Of a DNA stretch of 64,000 nucleotides, positions 44,500 through 55,200 are shown piece after piece. The notes beneath the pieces were generated by a model. The model was not told the origin of the DNA. It saw nothing but the letters and a program-made list of their open reading frames with translations, and did not search any database. Position 1 is the first letter of the stretch, and the number at the start of each line of letters is the position of its first letter. The translations under genes were made by a program, and so were the position numbers. The stretch comes from Aspidapion aeneum (taxonomy: Eukaryota > Arthropoda > Insecta > Coleoptera > Brentidae): assembly GCA_963576565.1 (NCBI GenBank), contig OY755042.1, positions 103,280,314 through 103,344,313 of the forward strand. Reading direction: 5' to 3'.

Positions 44500-45880
44500 A
44501 AAGGGACGTTCCAAGATAACCGATAGCAATCGGTACCTAACTGTTACATTATAAGATAAATAGGGATATTCCAAGGTCTGTAACAATAGTTACTAAGAAA
44601 TTGCCACTATTTAAAAAAAAGGACGTTCCAAGATAACCTACCGTAACGATAGTTACCGCCAACAATTGATTTTTATAGATAAATACGGAGGTTCCAAGGT
44701 AACTCGACTGTAACGATAGTTACTATTAAATTATTATTTTACAAATAAAAAGGGACATTCTAGGATAATCAACCGTAACGATAGTTACCGCTATAGTAAA
44801 TTTTTAAATATAAATACGGAAGTTCCAAGGTAACACGACTGTAACGATAGTTACCTATGACCCTTACATTTTAAAATAAAAAGGGATATTCCAAGGTAAC
44901 CCTACTGTAACAATAGTTACTAAGAAATTGCCACTATTAAAAAAAAAGGACGTTCCGCAAAGATAGTTACTATCAAATTGTTACTATTTTACAAATAAAA
45001 AGGGACATTCCAAGATGACCAACCGTAACGATACTTACCGCTAGTTAATTTTTATATATAAATACTAAAGTTCCAAGGTAACACGACTGTAACGATAGTT
45101 ACCGATCACCTTAAAAATAAAAAGGGATATTCCAAGGTAACCCGAGAAAGAGTTAAATTTTTTATAGATAAATAAGGAGGTTCCAAGCTAACTAGACTGT
45201 AACGATATCTCAGTTACATAAAAAAATTAATAGGGGTAATTCCACCGTAACCCGACTGTAACCATAGTTACTAATAAAATACCAGTAGTATTTACAAATA
45301 ATAACAAGGGACGTTTCAAGATAACCGACCGTAACGATGTTTACCGCTAACTGTTAAATTTTATAGATAAATATGGAGTTACGATAGTTACTGAAGGCAG
45401 TTACGTTTTGTTTTAATACATGGTGATATTTCAAGGCAACCCGACTGTAACAATGGTTACTAACAAATTGTCACTACTATTTTACAAACAATAAAAAGGA
45501 CGTTCCAAGATACTGACCGTAATGATAGCAGCCCCTAACAGTTAAATTTTTTTAAATAGATAAATAAGGAGGTTTCAAAGTAACTCTACTGTAACGATAG
45601 TTACCAAACTCGACTGTATCAAGTGTTACCGATGTAGGTCGGTAACAGTTATTTTTTTAAAGACAAATAAGGAGGTTCCAAGGTAACCTGCCTGTGACAA
45701 TAGTTACTAACAAAGTACCATTAGTATTCTAGAAATAAGAAAAAGAGACGTCCCGAGATAATCAAATTTAACGATGGTAACCGATAGCACTCGGTAAGTT
45801 CAAATTTTAAGATTACATAGATACCTGCTTGCGGTTCCAATCCCGACTGTAAAATGTACAGTCCAGATCGGTAAAAGGGC
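44500..45880. repeat. Degenerate ~100-bp tandem array with GTAAC..GTTAC motif
   Basis: More than a dozen copies of gggacgttccaagataacc or ggaggttccaaggtaac, each followed by cgactgtaacgatagttac. Two unit types alternate over about 200 bp. GTAAC-GATA-GTTAC is an inverted motif and is the best conserved part. Non-coding. Confidence 0.85.
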
Positions 45881-46197
45881 ATCTTTAACACATATAAACT
45901 GAGCTTTTTATCTCGCTCGTGGTGTGATTATAAATAAAACACGTTTTATAAAAATAAAATTGTTTATTAACTTTATTTGTTAAACAGAATAAAATGCTTT
46001 TACGACAGTGGTTCTTCTACCGTGCTTTTACCTATCGCCATCTATAGACGAAAGTGCATATTATTTACTATTAGTTTAATGCTTTGTAAATGGGTGGCTC
46101 CACCAGAGGCCACTAGTTACACAATTTGCGGATTGATGGCGCAAATTTTGGTAGTTCATTCGCAGGATACCTTAACTTTGTGTATTCTTTTTGATCA

Positions 46198-46808
46198 CGG
46201 TGGATAGAATAGACCGGTGTTCGGGTCTTATATTTCACGTCACTGGTGGTCCCGCTGATTTTTGTAAAGAAAAGTTAGATCTGATATGAACAACGGAACA
46301 ACTAATATTTTTTGAATTTTTTGAAAACTATGGAAATTTTCGTAGTGTTTTTTAGTACATCTTTATAAAATCTAATTTTCTAGACGTATTGTCGTTATTT
46401 TTTTTAGCCCGCTTTATTTTTTATTACATAAAACTTAAACCACAAGTCAAACTGAATGTGATAGTTTAGTATCAAAGGTGAACCGAGGACTATTGGGTAG
46501 TAAACAAAGATGTAGGTCAGCGGATGATTTTTGAAGCTAAAACGAACACATTATTTTAATTTTAATTTTTGTCTAAAGAGAAATGAAGCGGGCTAAAAAA
46601 AATAACGACCGGTATGTCTGAAAAATATTATTTTATAACAATATACTAAAAAATAGTAGGAAAATTGCCTTAGTTTTCAAGAAATTCAAAAAATATTAGT
46701 TGTTCATATCATATCTAACTTTTGTTTATGCAAATCAGCTGGACCACCAGTGACGTGTTCGACATATATTTAAAAGATCCAAACACCGGTCTATTCTATT
46801 CCACCGTG
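46198..46808. mobile_element. 611-bp inverted-repeat element with perfect 9-bp TSD (Mutator-like non-autonomous)
   Basis: CTTTTTGAT at 46189-46197 and 46809-46817 flanks ends CACGGTGGA(A)TAGAATAGACC in inverted orientation. The arms are long (about 230 bp each side, moderately diverged), with a spacer of roughly 130 bp. Long TIRs plus a 9-bp duplication are the hallmark of Mutator-like elements. No transposase is present. It ends 224 bp before the galactosyltransferase start codon. Confidence 0.88.
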
Positions 46809-46961
46809 CTTTTTGATGGCCTCATTTCATCCTCATTTTTTTACATAACCTAAGTTTTGTTTATTTATTTACATCAGTCAGCTGTTTTTATTCCTCAAAC
46901 TTGTGTTAAAAATAGACTTAAATTAATATTTGAATATTAAACAGCTCACAAGACGTTCACA

Positions 46962-47030
46962 ATGAAGCAGCGAGGGTTGTTGGTCAATGTACTGAGTTGC
47001 CTTATAAATTACATCTTACTTTGGAAATAA
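46962..47030 (+). CDS. Upstream ORF of 22 codons before B4GALT7
   Basis: ATG at 46962 runs to TAA at 47028-47030, ending two bases before the main ATG. The context acaATG is good for initiation. If transcribed, ribosomes would need to bypass it or reinitiate, so it may damp translation. The peptide (MKQRGLLVNV...) is Leu-rich and not recognised. If the cap site lies downstream, it is irrelevant. Confidence 0.45.
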   Translation: MKQRGLLVNVLSCLINYILLWK

Positions 47031-47032
47031 AA

Positions 47033-47962
47033 ATGGGCCCAATAACACAAAGGCGAGGACTGCCACCAGTGCCATTTAACAGCCTTTCAGTTGCCCTTAT
47101 CAGCACTCTCTTTTTGATAGTCGTCGTTTTAAGTTACAAGCTTTTAATCAATGCAGATTGCTCAAATAACTATGTAAATGTAGCTACAGCACATTATGAC
47201 AAATTAAATAAGGTAAAACCGAGAACTAAGCCATTACACTCAAAACATAGACTGGCTGTTTTAGTGCCATTTAGAGACAGGTTTGAAGAACTGATGGAGT
47301 TTGCTCCATACATGAACAAGTTTTTGACTGCTCAGAAAATAGATTTTCACATTTACATCTTAAACCAAGTTGACACATATAGATTTAATAGAGCCTCACT
47401 TATTAATGTAGGATTTATAGTTGTTAGAGATGAGTTTGATTATATTGCCATGCATGATGTTGATTTGTTGCCACTGAACAAAAATTTAAAATACTCTTAT
47501 CCCATTGGGCCATATCATTTGGCTGCCCCGAACTTACACCCTCGGTACCACTATGAAAAATTTATTGGAGGAATATTGCTGATCAATAGAGAACAATTTG
47601 AACTAGTAAAAGGGCTTTCCAATAGGTACTGGGGATGGGGTTTAGAGGATGATGAATTTTTTGTTCGTCTTAGAGATGCCAATTTAAATGTTACAAGACC
47701 TGGAAACATTTTAACTAACACCACCAATACTTTTAGTCATTTGCACAGCAAGGCTAGAAAAAGAGACACAACAAAGTGTTACAACCAAAGGGAAGTGACA
47801 AGAAAGAGAGATAGAGTGACAGGTTTGCATGATGTTAAATATAAAGTAATTAATTTTAAAGAGTTAACTATAGAGGGTGCACCTGTGACAGTTATAAATA
47901 TTCAGTTGTTCTGTGATAAAAATGAAACACCTTGGTGTGACTGTACTGATATTGCTAGGTAG
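47033..47962 (+). CDS. B4GALT7: Beta-1,4-galactosyltransferase 7 (xylosylprotein 4-beta-galactosyltransferase)
   Basis: Adds galactose from UDP-galactose to the xylose on proteoglycan core proteins, the second step of the glycosaminoglycan linker, in the Golgi. 309 residues, matching insect and vertebrate family lengths. A short cytosolic N-terminus is followed by one membrane segment (residues ~17-38; type II), a stem, then the catalytic domain: VPFRDRFEEL (78-87), LNQVD (110-114), FNRA (118-121), the metal-binding DVD (142-144), GGILL (179-183), WGWGLEDDEF (200-209) and a C-terminal WCDC. Asn-linked sites are present (NVT, NTT). I chose the ATG at 47033; the in-frame codon at 46997 is TTG. 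There are no introns and no lesion. A poly(A) signal AATAAA lies at 48081. Its tail-to-tail neighbour is VPS13B. The identification is firm. Confidence 0.96.
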   Translation: MGPITQRRGLPPVPFNSLSVALISTLFLIVVVLSYKLLINADCSNNYVNVATAHYDKLNKVKPRTKPLHSKHRLAVLVPFRDRFEELMEFAPYMNKFLTAQKIDFHIYILNQVDTYRFNRASLINVGFIVVRDEFDYIAMHDVDLLPLNKNLKYSYPIGPYHLAAPNLHPRYHYEKFIGGILLINREQFELVKGLSNRYWGWGLEDDEFFVRLRDANLNVTRPGNILTNTTNTFSHLHSKARKRDTTKCYNQREVTRKRDRVTGLHDVKYKVINFKELTIEGAPVTVINIQLFCDKNETPWCDCTDIAR

Positions 47963-48511
47963 GATTGGTATAAGTATTCCAGTTGCAGTAATTTCACAAG
48001 TTTTGGTCAATGTCTTTTAATATTTAAAATTAAAATATTCTTGCTTTATGAAATAGTGTAGTTCCTTAAAATAGTTTAAGAATAAAATATTTGTTCATAG
48101 AAATAATATTTAACTCTTGTAAAATGTTACTTATACAGACATTACCAGAAATGGTGAAAATTAAAGATATTTAACTTAAGTAGTTAATTTTTTTTATTTT
48201 TCTACATGAAATGTAATATTTGAATGAACCACTTCAACTAACTTTACAGTTAATTAAGATATCCACAACTGCTCTGTCTACCCTATTAGAATGGTACCAT
48301 AAAATGGGGTGAATAGCAACTGAAGTATGAATAGAAACAGTTTTCTTTAAAATAGATATATTTATTTTATAACCAAAGCACCAATTCACTTCAATTTTTT
48401 TTTCAAATTTTCTATAGATGTTGGGCTAAGTGTGATTAGAGGTTAGAGTGCTTTTGATTTCGCCAGAAGCTGTCAGTTCATAAACAGAACATGTTTTTTT
48501 TACAAAGTAAA

Positions 48512-48544
48512 ACCACAGCCTACCATTGTTAGGTAGGCTGTGGT
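48512..48544. repeat. Perfect hairpin, 13-bp arms, 7-base loop
   Basis: ACCACAGCCTACC ... GGTAGGCTGTGGT, with aaa outside on both sides. Downstream of B4GALT7. Could be the fused ends of a tiny element or a structured RNA. Confidence 0.85.
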
Positions 48545-48854
48545 AAAACTTTATATGCAATGGTCAGAGATAAACCAGCAAAAACTTCATTCTTTGCTCC
48601 AAAATGATTTCTAGGTGTCTACCTCATATTGTGTTTTTAAAAATTACCTGTTGTATCTGTTTTTTAGTTATTGCCCATTACATTAAATTATGTCAAAAAA
48701 ATTTATTGTGTAAAATGGGTGTTTCCATTGACCCCAAAATTGAGCGAGCATTTTTTTTATGTCATTACAGCCCACAATGGTAGGGCTGTACTTGGGAAAA
48801 ATTTTCGGTGTGGTGATAAACTTTTAAATAGTTTTTAAAAATTTGTGTATTATA

Positions 48855-48940
48855 AAATGTTTTTGTCTTCTTTGTGTTGCTGAAAAATATCTTTGAATAC
48901 ACTTTATCGAGTATTTTGGGAGGGGATTCATTTCTCAGCC
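48855..48940 (-). repeat. Diverged fragment of the tRNA-like module
   Basis: ttttgtcttctttgtg ... ctttgaatac ... actttatcgagtattttg ... ggattcatttctc follows the order of the sequence at 17711-17812, with a ~14-base gap. It shows that the module exists outside the 10.5-kb element. Confidence 0.6.
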
Positions 48941-50134
48941 TACAGCCTCACACAATGGGTTGGATGGCAACATTCAGTCCAAATTAAATTTTCTATTCAC
49001 CCTATTTACAGGTGAATAGAAAATCAGCAGTTTTTTAAATAAAAATCTTCAATTAAAAAACCTTTTAATTTTAAAAACATTATATAATGGCTAATAAGTT
49101 TCTTGGGATAGGGATACACATTCTAACACATAAATTTTCTCTATTATATGTTTTTTTAACCATTTAAAACAATTGGCAATTTCAAAAATGTGTGTCTACC
49201 AGAAAGTTTCTGAAGAGAACCAAGAAGACCAAAAGTTTCAAAAACCAAGACTTTTTTGTATTGTATAGTCGTTTACCAACCCACTGCTACATAGTTTAAG
49301 GGGAGAACATTTTTAACACCCTAAAGATCCTTAACGAATCTTGGCTATTATATTTAGAATAGTTTTGATATCTTCTTCAAGAAGTTTTTAAAACCATTTC
49401 TTTAATGTTTAAATTTTCTTTAAACTCCAAATCAAAAAACCACAGAAAATCTTAAATGTTAGAATTTTTATGCAAAAAAAGTGGAAATCACAGATTTGAA
49501 ATTTATATTAGAAAAAAAAATAATTTGAAATTTCCTTTTTAAATATACTTTTTCAGTAGGTACTGGATTTTTAATAATCTTTAGGGGTTGAAATGATTCC
49601 TAGCTATTTTGTCTTAAAGGGCTCCCCCATTTCCAATAACAGTTTACTGTCCTAATTTTTAAAATAAAAATCATTACACAAAAGTTTTTTTAGACAATTC
49701 GAATGAGGAAACTCAGATCCTAGCTACCATCCCAATATTAAAAAATGTTGCAAACCATTTCAACCTCTAAAAAAATTTTGATAAAAAACTCAAGCATTTG
49801 AAAACAATAAAATTTTTAATATAACAAAATAAATATCTTCATTTATAGATAATAAAATTTACAATCACAAAGTATTTATACTTAAAAAACACACATTTAC
49901 ACTGGAAAATTGTCCAGTTCAATACTGGCAGTTAGACTTCAAAAGTTGTGCCAATTTTGTAATTTACACATGAGCCACTTCTCATGAAAAATTATTGACT
50001 GAGACAAAGAATCGAGTCAAAAACAAAAGGGTGGCATAGGCACTGCTTAAAAAATTGATCTGTGTTGCTATTTTTAGCAACCAGTATCTGCACTACTATG
50101 CTGTCTAACGTCAGCAATTATTACAAATTTGACA

Positions 50135-50400
50135 CTTCAGTCTATTCTTGGCTTTGGGGGCGGTGTGTATGTAAGGGACAGTAAAGTAGGATCATTTGTT
50201 TGGTTAATTATTATGTCTTCCAGGGGAATTACGTTTTTAATATCATCTTCATCCAAATCGACAATAACTACCAATTCGGTTGTTAAAATCAAAGCAATCG
50301 TTGTAAGTATGGTTCCAGTATGAACTCTGGTCGCTTTAATGATGTAAAGAATCTGGATATCTGGAGGAATTGATAAATTTCAGTAGCAGTTTTTGATTAA
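50135..50400 (-). pseudogene. VPS13B terminal-exon copy 4 (partial)
   Basis: The minus strand matches the middle of the terminal exon (ALILTTELVVIVDLDEDD, INQTNDPTLLSL) and keeps the upstream IQILHxI region, with a stop-bearing frame. No splice acceptor. Confidence 0.75.
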
Positions 50401-50459
50401 CATTAAAGTGAGATAATTCGGTTGGTTCTTTTTGACATCTTGCAACAAAAACATTTTAC

Positions 50460-50990
50460 AATACTGGTGTCTCAGGCTAAAGTCAGTAAACAACAAAAAT
50501 ATGATATTTTCTGGTTCCTAACGTAAAAATTGAGTACTGTTGATTCCTCACTGGTTGGACTAGGCGATATTTGAGGGGTATTTAGTGGTGAAATACTAAT
50601 ATCTGAATGTTCTGAGTTCACCTCAGGCAAGTGTAACGATCCCACAGCGCTTCGCACGTAGTCGGCAACTCTGGCCCTTTGAATTGGGTCCATTTCTATT
50701 TCCATATCAACTTCATCTTCGCCTCGTTAAATTCTCGGCGCTGGAGGCGGAGCTAATTTAAGTGACAGTAAAGTAGGATTAGTTGTTTGGTTAATTGTTA
50801 TGTCTTCCAGGGAAATGACTTTTTTAATATCATCTACGTCCAAATCAACAATAACCACCGAATCAGTGGTTAAAATCAAAGTAACCGCTGCAAATATGGT
50901 TCCCGAATGAACTCTGGTTGCTTCAATGACGCTTGGATGTGTAGAAAATTGATGGATTTCTAGTAGACACTATATTTTGAGTGGCCGAAC
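50460..50990 (-). pseudogene. VPS13B terminal-exon copy 3
   Basis: Homologous from the TTDSVVIVDLDVDD region to the final tail. A TAA in PPPAPRI* breaks the frame, after which RGEDEVDMEIEMDP and QISPSPTSEEST continue. No acceptor or 5' part. Confidence 0.8.
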
Positions 50991-51043
50991 ACAAGGATCA
51001 TTTGGTTGGTTAATTTTGACATTTTACAACAAAAAAATACATT

Positions 51044-51585
51044 TTACAACACTGGAAAATGGTCATCAGTACTGTGTTGCTTGGCTAAAGTCAGTAAACA
51101 GCAAAAATATGATATTTTCTGATTGCTAACGTAAAAATTGAGTACTGTCGATTCCTCACTCGATGGACTAGGCGATATTTGAGGTGTATTGGGGGGTGAA
51201 ATACTAATATCTGAATGTTCTGAGTTCCCCTCAGGCAATTGTAACAATCCCACAGTGCTCCGCACGTAGTCGGCAACTCTGGCCCTTTGAATTGGGTCCA
51301 TTTCTATTTCCATTTCAACCTCGTCTTCGCCTCGTTCAATTCTCGGCTTTGGAGGCGGAGCTAATTTAAGTGACAGTAAAGTAGGATCAGTTGTTTGGTT
51401 AATTGTTATGTCTTCCAGGGAAATGACTTTTTTAATATCATCTACGTCCAAATCAACAATAACTACCGAATCAGTGGTTAAAATCAAAGCAACCGCTGCA
51501 AATATGGTTCCCGAATGAACTCTGGTTGCTTCAATGACGTTTGAATGTGTACAAAATTGATGAATTTCGAGTAGACAGTATATTT
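51044..51585 (-). pseudogene. VPS13B terminal-exon copy 2
   Basis: Nearly identical to the real exon from ILTTDSVVIVDLDVDD to the stop (HFPVL*), open for 147 codons. It lacks the first ~85-100 bases of the exon and the acceptor. It would lie in the 3' UTR of the VPS13B transcript. Confidence 0.85.
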
Positions 51586-51649
51586 TGAGTGGCAGAACAC
51601 AAGGATCATTTGGTTGGTTAATTTTGACATCTTACAAAAAAAATACATT

Positions 51650-52284
51650 TTACAACACTGGAAAATGGTCATCAGTACTGTGTTGCTTGGCCAAAGTCAG
51701 TAAACAGCAAAAATATGATATTTTTTGGTTGCTAACGTAAAAATTGAGTACTGTCGATTCCTCACTCGATGGACTAGGCGATATTTGAGGTGTATTTAGG
51801 GGTGAAATACTAATATCTGAATGTTCTGAGTTCCCCTCAGGCAATTGTAACAATCCCACAGTGCTCCGCACGTAGTCGGCCACTCTGGCTCTTTGAATTG
51901 GGTCCATTTCTATTTCCATTTCAACCTCGTCTTCGCCTCGTTCAATTCTCGGCTTTGGAGGCGGAGCTAATTTGAGTGACAGTAAAGTAGGATCATTGGT
52001 TTGATTAATTGTTATATCTTCAAGCGAAATTACTTTTTTAATATCATCTACGTCCAAATCAACAATAACTACCGAATCGGTGGTTAAAATCAAAGCAACC
52101 GCTGCAAATATGGTTCCCGAATGAACTCTGGTTGCTTCAATGACGTGTAGTATCTGGATGTCAGGCAAATTGATGAATTTCCAGTTATATTTTAACATGG
52201 AGTTATTGGAGAGCGCTAACTTTAGAGTTTGAGGAGTCGCTCTGAGATCTGGGAGAGAGTTCCAACCAGCACCTTGAAGAAGTC
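51650..52284 (-). CDS. VPS13B: VPS13B terminal exon
   Basis: Acceptor tttttatgcag just before 52284. Encodes LLQGAGWNSLPDL, LKYNWKF, the PH-like VHSG/TTDSVVIVDLD strands, a Pro-rich KPRIERGEDE segment, MDPIQRARVADYVRS and a Ser-rich tail. TAA at 51650-51652. Confidence 0.92.
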
Positions 52285-55200
52285 CTGCATAAAAAAGGAA
52301 AAATGACTGAAACCAACCATTGACATTTTAAAATTGACTTTTGTTGGTGGCTTACAAAAGGAGGATGAAAGATCTAGGCCGCAGTATACCGATCTATTTT
52401 TTTAAGTAATGAGTAACGGGCTAAATTTTGGTCTTTTTTTGCCGTGACCCCGAACTTTCTACTACTACTATGTCGGTTTAGAACGTTTTTTTACGTTGTC
52501 CGGACAACGCCGAACTTTCTTCTCTGCGTAAACTCTTCAAATTGATTCATAATATATTGCGCATCAAAATAAAATAATCTATGAAAATTCAGCCTGTTAC
52601 TCATCACTGAAAAAAATTGAGCGGTGTCCTGTGGAATAATCTTTTATGGATTGAATTTTTCCTTTTGTTTGCTGTCTTTTGGCAGGCCACTTACAAACAT
52701 TTCCGCGCTATAAAATGGTAAAAAAGTAACTTGTAACTTATTGTTCTCACGAAAAAAATTAGATTTAGTGTTTTATGCTTTTATTTTTTATCTAGTTTAA
52801 CGTTTTTTAAAAATTATTTAGAAACCTATCCCTTGTTGTCCTTCAACTTGCCTAGGTATTACCCCCGCCCAGGAACATACCTCGAAGTATCGCCCATATG
52901 CAAATTTCTTTAAAATCTCCAGATCCTATTTAACAAAAACTAAGCTTTTAATAAAAAAATTAATTATAAAATTTATAATAGACAATAGCTGGCCATACAC
53001 ACAGAGGTTGATCCGCCGGTTTGGAACGGCGCTGTTCAAACTGACGGATTTGTCTTTCAATTAGTGGACATTCCACGTGCCAGTTATAGCCGGTACAGAT
53101 TTATCTGTGAGTTCAGACCGGCGGGCGAAACTTGTGGGTTCCGCGCTCGATATTTTAACCGGCGCAGACTTGTCTGTCGGTTTACACTGTGCCGGGGATA
53201 ACAGACCGTTCATATAGTCTCTCTTTAATTTATTGAATATTATGGCACATGTTTCCAGAATGATATAACCAAGTGCCTGTGTAGAAATTCCCACTAAAAA
53301 TTTCAGATCTTCATATGAATTTCCCGTGGCAAGGAAACGAAGGGCAGCATTCAATCGCTGTTCTTGTCCAATGGCTTCTCTCATTTGGACATCTTGTTTC
53401 GTAAGATTCTCTCTTACCAAATTTAATAAAAGGTCATACGTGTTAATATCCATTCTTAAATAATTTTTAAAATCGTTTGGATCATTTTCTCTTAACTCTT
53501 TTAATAGAAGGTTATGGCTAAATAGTTTCCTATTAAGCAAATAACTTTTAACCCACTTGCAATGTCTCTTTTTTACACCACTATGCATGATTTCCATATT
53601 AATAATCATTCCCATACACAGAGCCTACTTCTTTTTAGCACGAAACATTTTCCATACACTATGCTTAAAATACCGTGCCGCATAAAACTTTCGACTTGAC
53701 GAAATTCCACAGTTTTGGTTACGTCTGCCACAGACCGATATGAAGGATCGATTCGAAAGATTTTTTTTGTGTTAGTGGACGGTCAGACTTATCTGTGCCG
53801 TTCCAAACCGACGGATCAACCTCTGTGTGTATGGCCAGCTATTTAAATTTCCTTTTAAATGACATGAATTATTGGGTTTTGTTTTAATAGTGATCATTCC
53901 AGTTTCGAATATTATTATCATTAAAAACCCTTTTTAATTAAAACTACAGTGGTATCCATTCAAAAGATGTTCGCCGATTTAGAAAATAACCCCCGACTTA
54001 CGGAAGCCACTGGAGTGTTCATAGTAATTTTAACAAATCTAGGTTTTAAATTGCTTATAAGAAAATTTTACTGTCTAGTGTACAATAAGGAATAATACAA
54101 TTATTAGTGCTTAGTTTAAAAAAAACTGAATACAGCAAGAAACAAAAATGGTGGTTTTATCGAATTTTACAAATTATTTAAATTTACGGTTACTAGAGTG
54201 GTAAATATAAAAGAACCCCTGTATATCGGCGGTACTTCGAGGTACCTATATTTCTGGACAAGGGTAGTACCAAGGCAGCTCAAAGGTATCACGGTTTAAA
54301 GGTTTTTTAATCTTCTTTAGTTTTCCACTTTACACTTTTCCTCGAAAAAGAAACGATATTTAAATAAAAGACCAATTAAGGAGAAAATATATTGTTCCTT
54401 GGAAAGTAAAACGAAAAATCGATTTTTTCTATGATTTTATAAAAAGGGGAATGATCTGTGACAAGTAATACATAAATTAGGTTAAAAAAAATCGTTATAA
54501 AATAACTAGAATTAGACTATACATACCTTGGCCAGTGAGCGCTACCAGTTCAGCAGCGCCACTCAACGGTTTCGTCAGCACCCCTACTAAGCCTAGGCCA
54601 ACTCCAGCTGCAAACGATCGTGGTGAAGCGTCATCTGACATTACAGATTGTAGCGGATGATGCGCTATGCCCCCAACGGCTCCTAAGAGACTGATTCCCA
54701 GACTTGTCATACCCTTTAAAAATAATAAATATGTTAGGTATACAGAAACTATTTAAATCATTTTAATAAAATTGATTTTTGGAGACGATTAGATTCACCT
54801 TAAAGATTCAATAAAGAAAGCTATAATTAAAAAGAGTGCAGACTTAACGGAAACTTCTTACTAATTTTACTTTCTCTGCAGCTGTTCTGTTAATCTTGAC
54901 TATAGCTTTTTATTTTCAATATAGATTTACCCTAATTTTGACGCCACTGTCTTTGAGTATGTTTATAAGTTTTATGTGTTGAACCATGAGACATCTTTGA
55001 GTTTACATTAACAGCTTCTCCGCTATTTATGAACCCTAAATGTTTTTTCTTAAAAAGGGAATTACCTCCTTAAATTAAATTTTTTCCTCGATTTTTAAAA
55101 GATGATTAAAGGTGAAAGCCGAGGCCGCAGACCAAACAGCGAGGGAAGCGGCATGCCCGAACCAGCCCTGGGGATATTATACAATGCTGCTAAATCAACC

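Larger units (their letters stand above)
47963..50134. other. B4GALT7 3' region and intergenic DNA
   Basis: AATAAA at 48081-48086 is the likely poly(A) signal. A perfect hairpin lies at 48512-48544, and a fragment similar to the 10.5-kb element's module at about 48855-48940. The rest is AT-rich, without supported genes. Confidence 0.5.
52822..54302. mobile_element. Old inverted-repeat element, ~70-bp diverged arms
   Basis: Left taggtattacccccgcccag ... acctcgaagtatcgcc...atatgca is mirrored at the right as atcggcggtacttcgaggta ... ctggacaagggtagtacc. The arms are diverged and a TSD is not clear. Split by the younger Harbinger-like insertion. Confidence 0.65.
52285..54526 (-). other. VPS13B intron with nested inverted-repeat elements
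   Basis: Contains an older inverted-repeat element (about 52822-54302) that hosts the Harbinger-like element at 52988-53839. Confidence 0.8.

Noticed and set aside
46997..47032. N-terminal extension of B4GALT7
   Set aside because: The in-frame codon at 46997 is TTG. The ATG at 47033 gives the expected type II layout and length.
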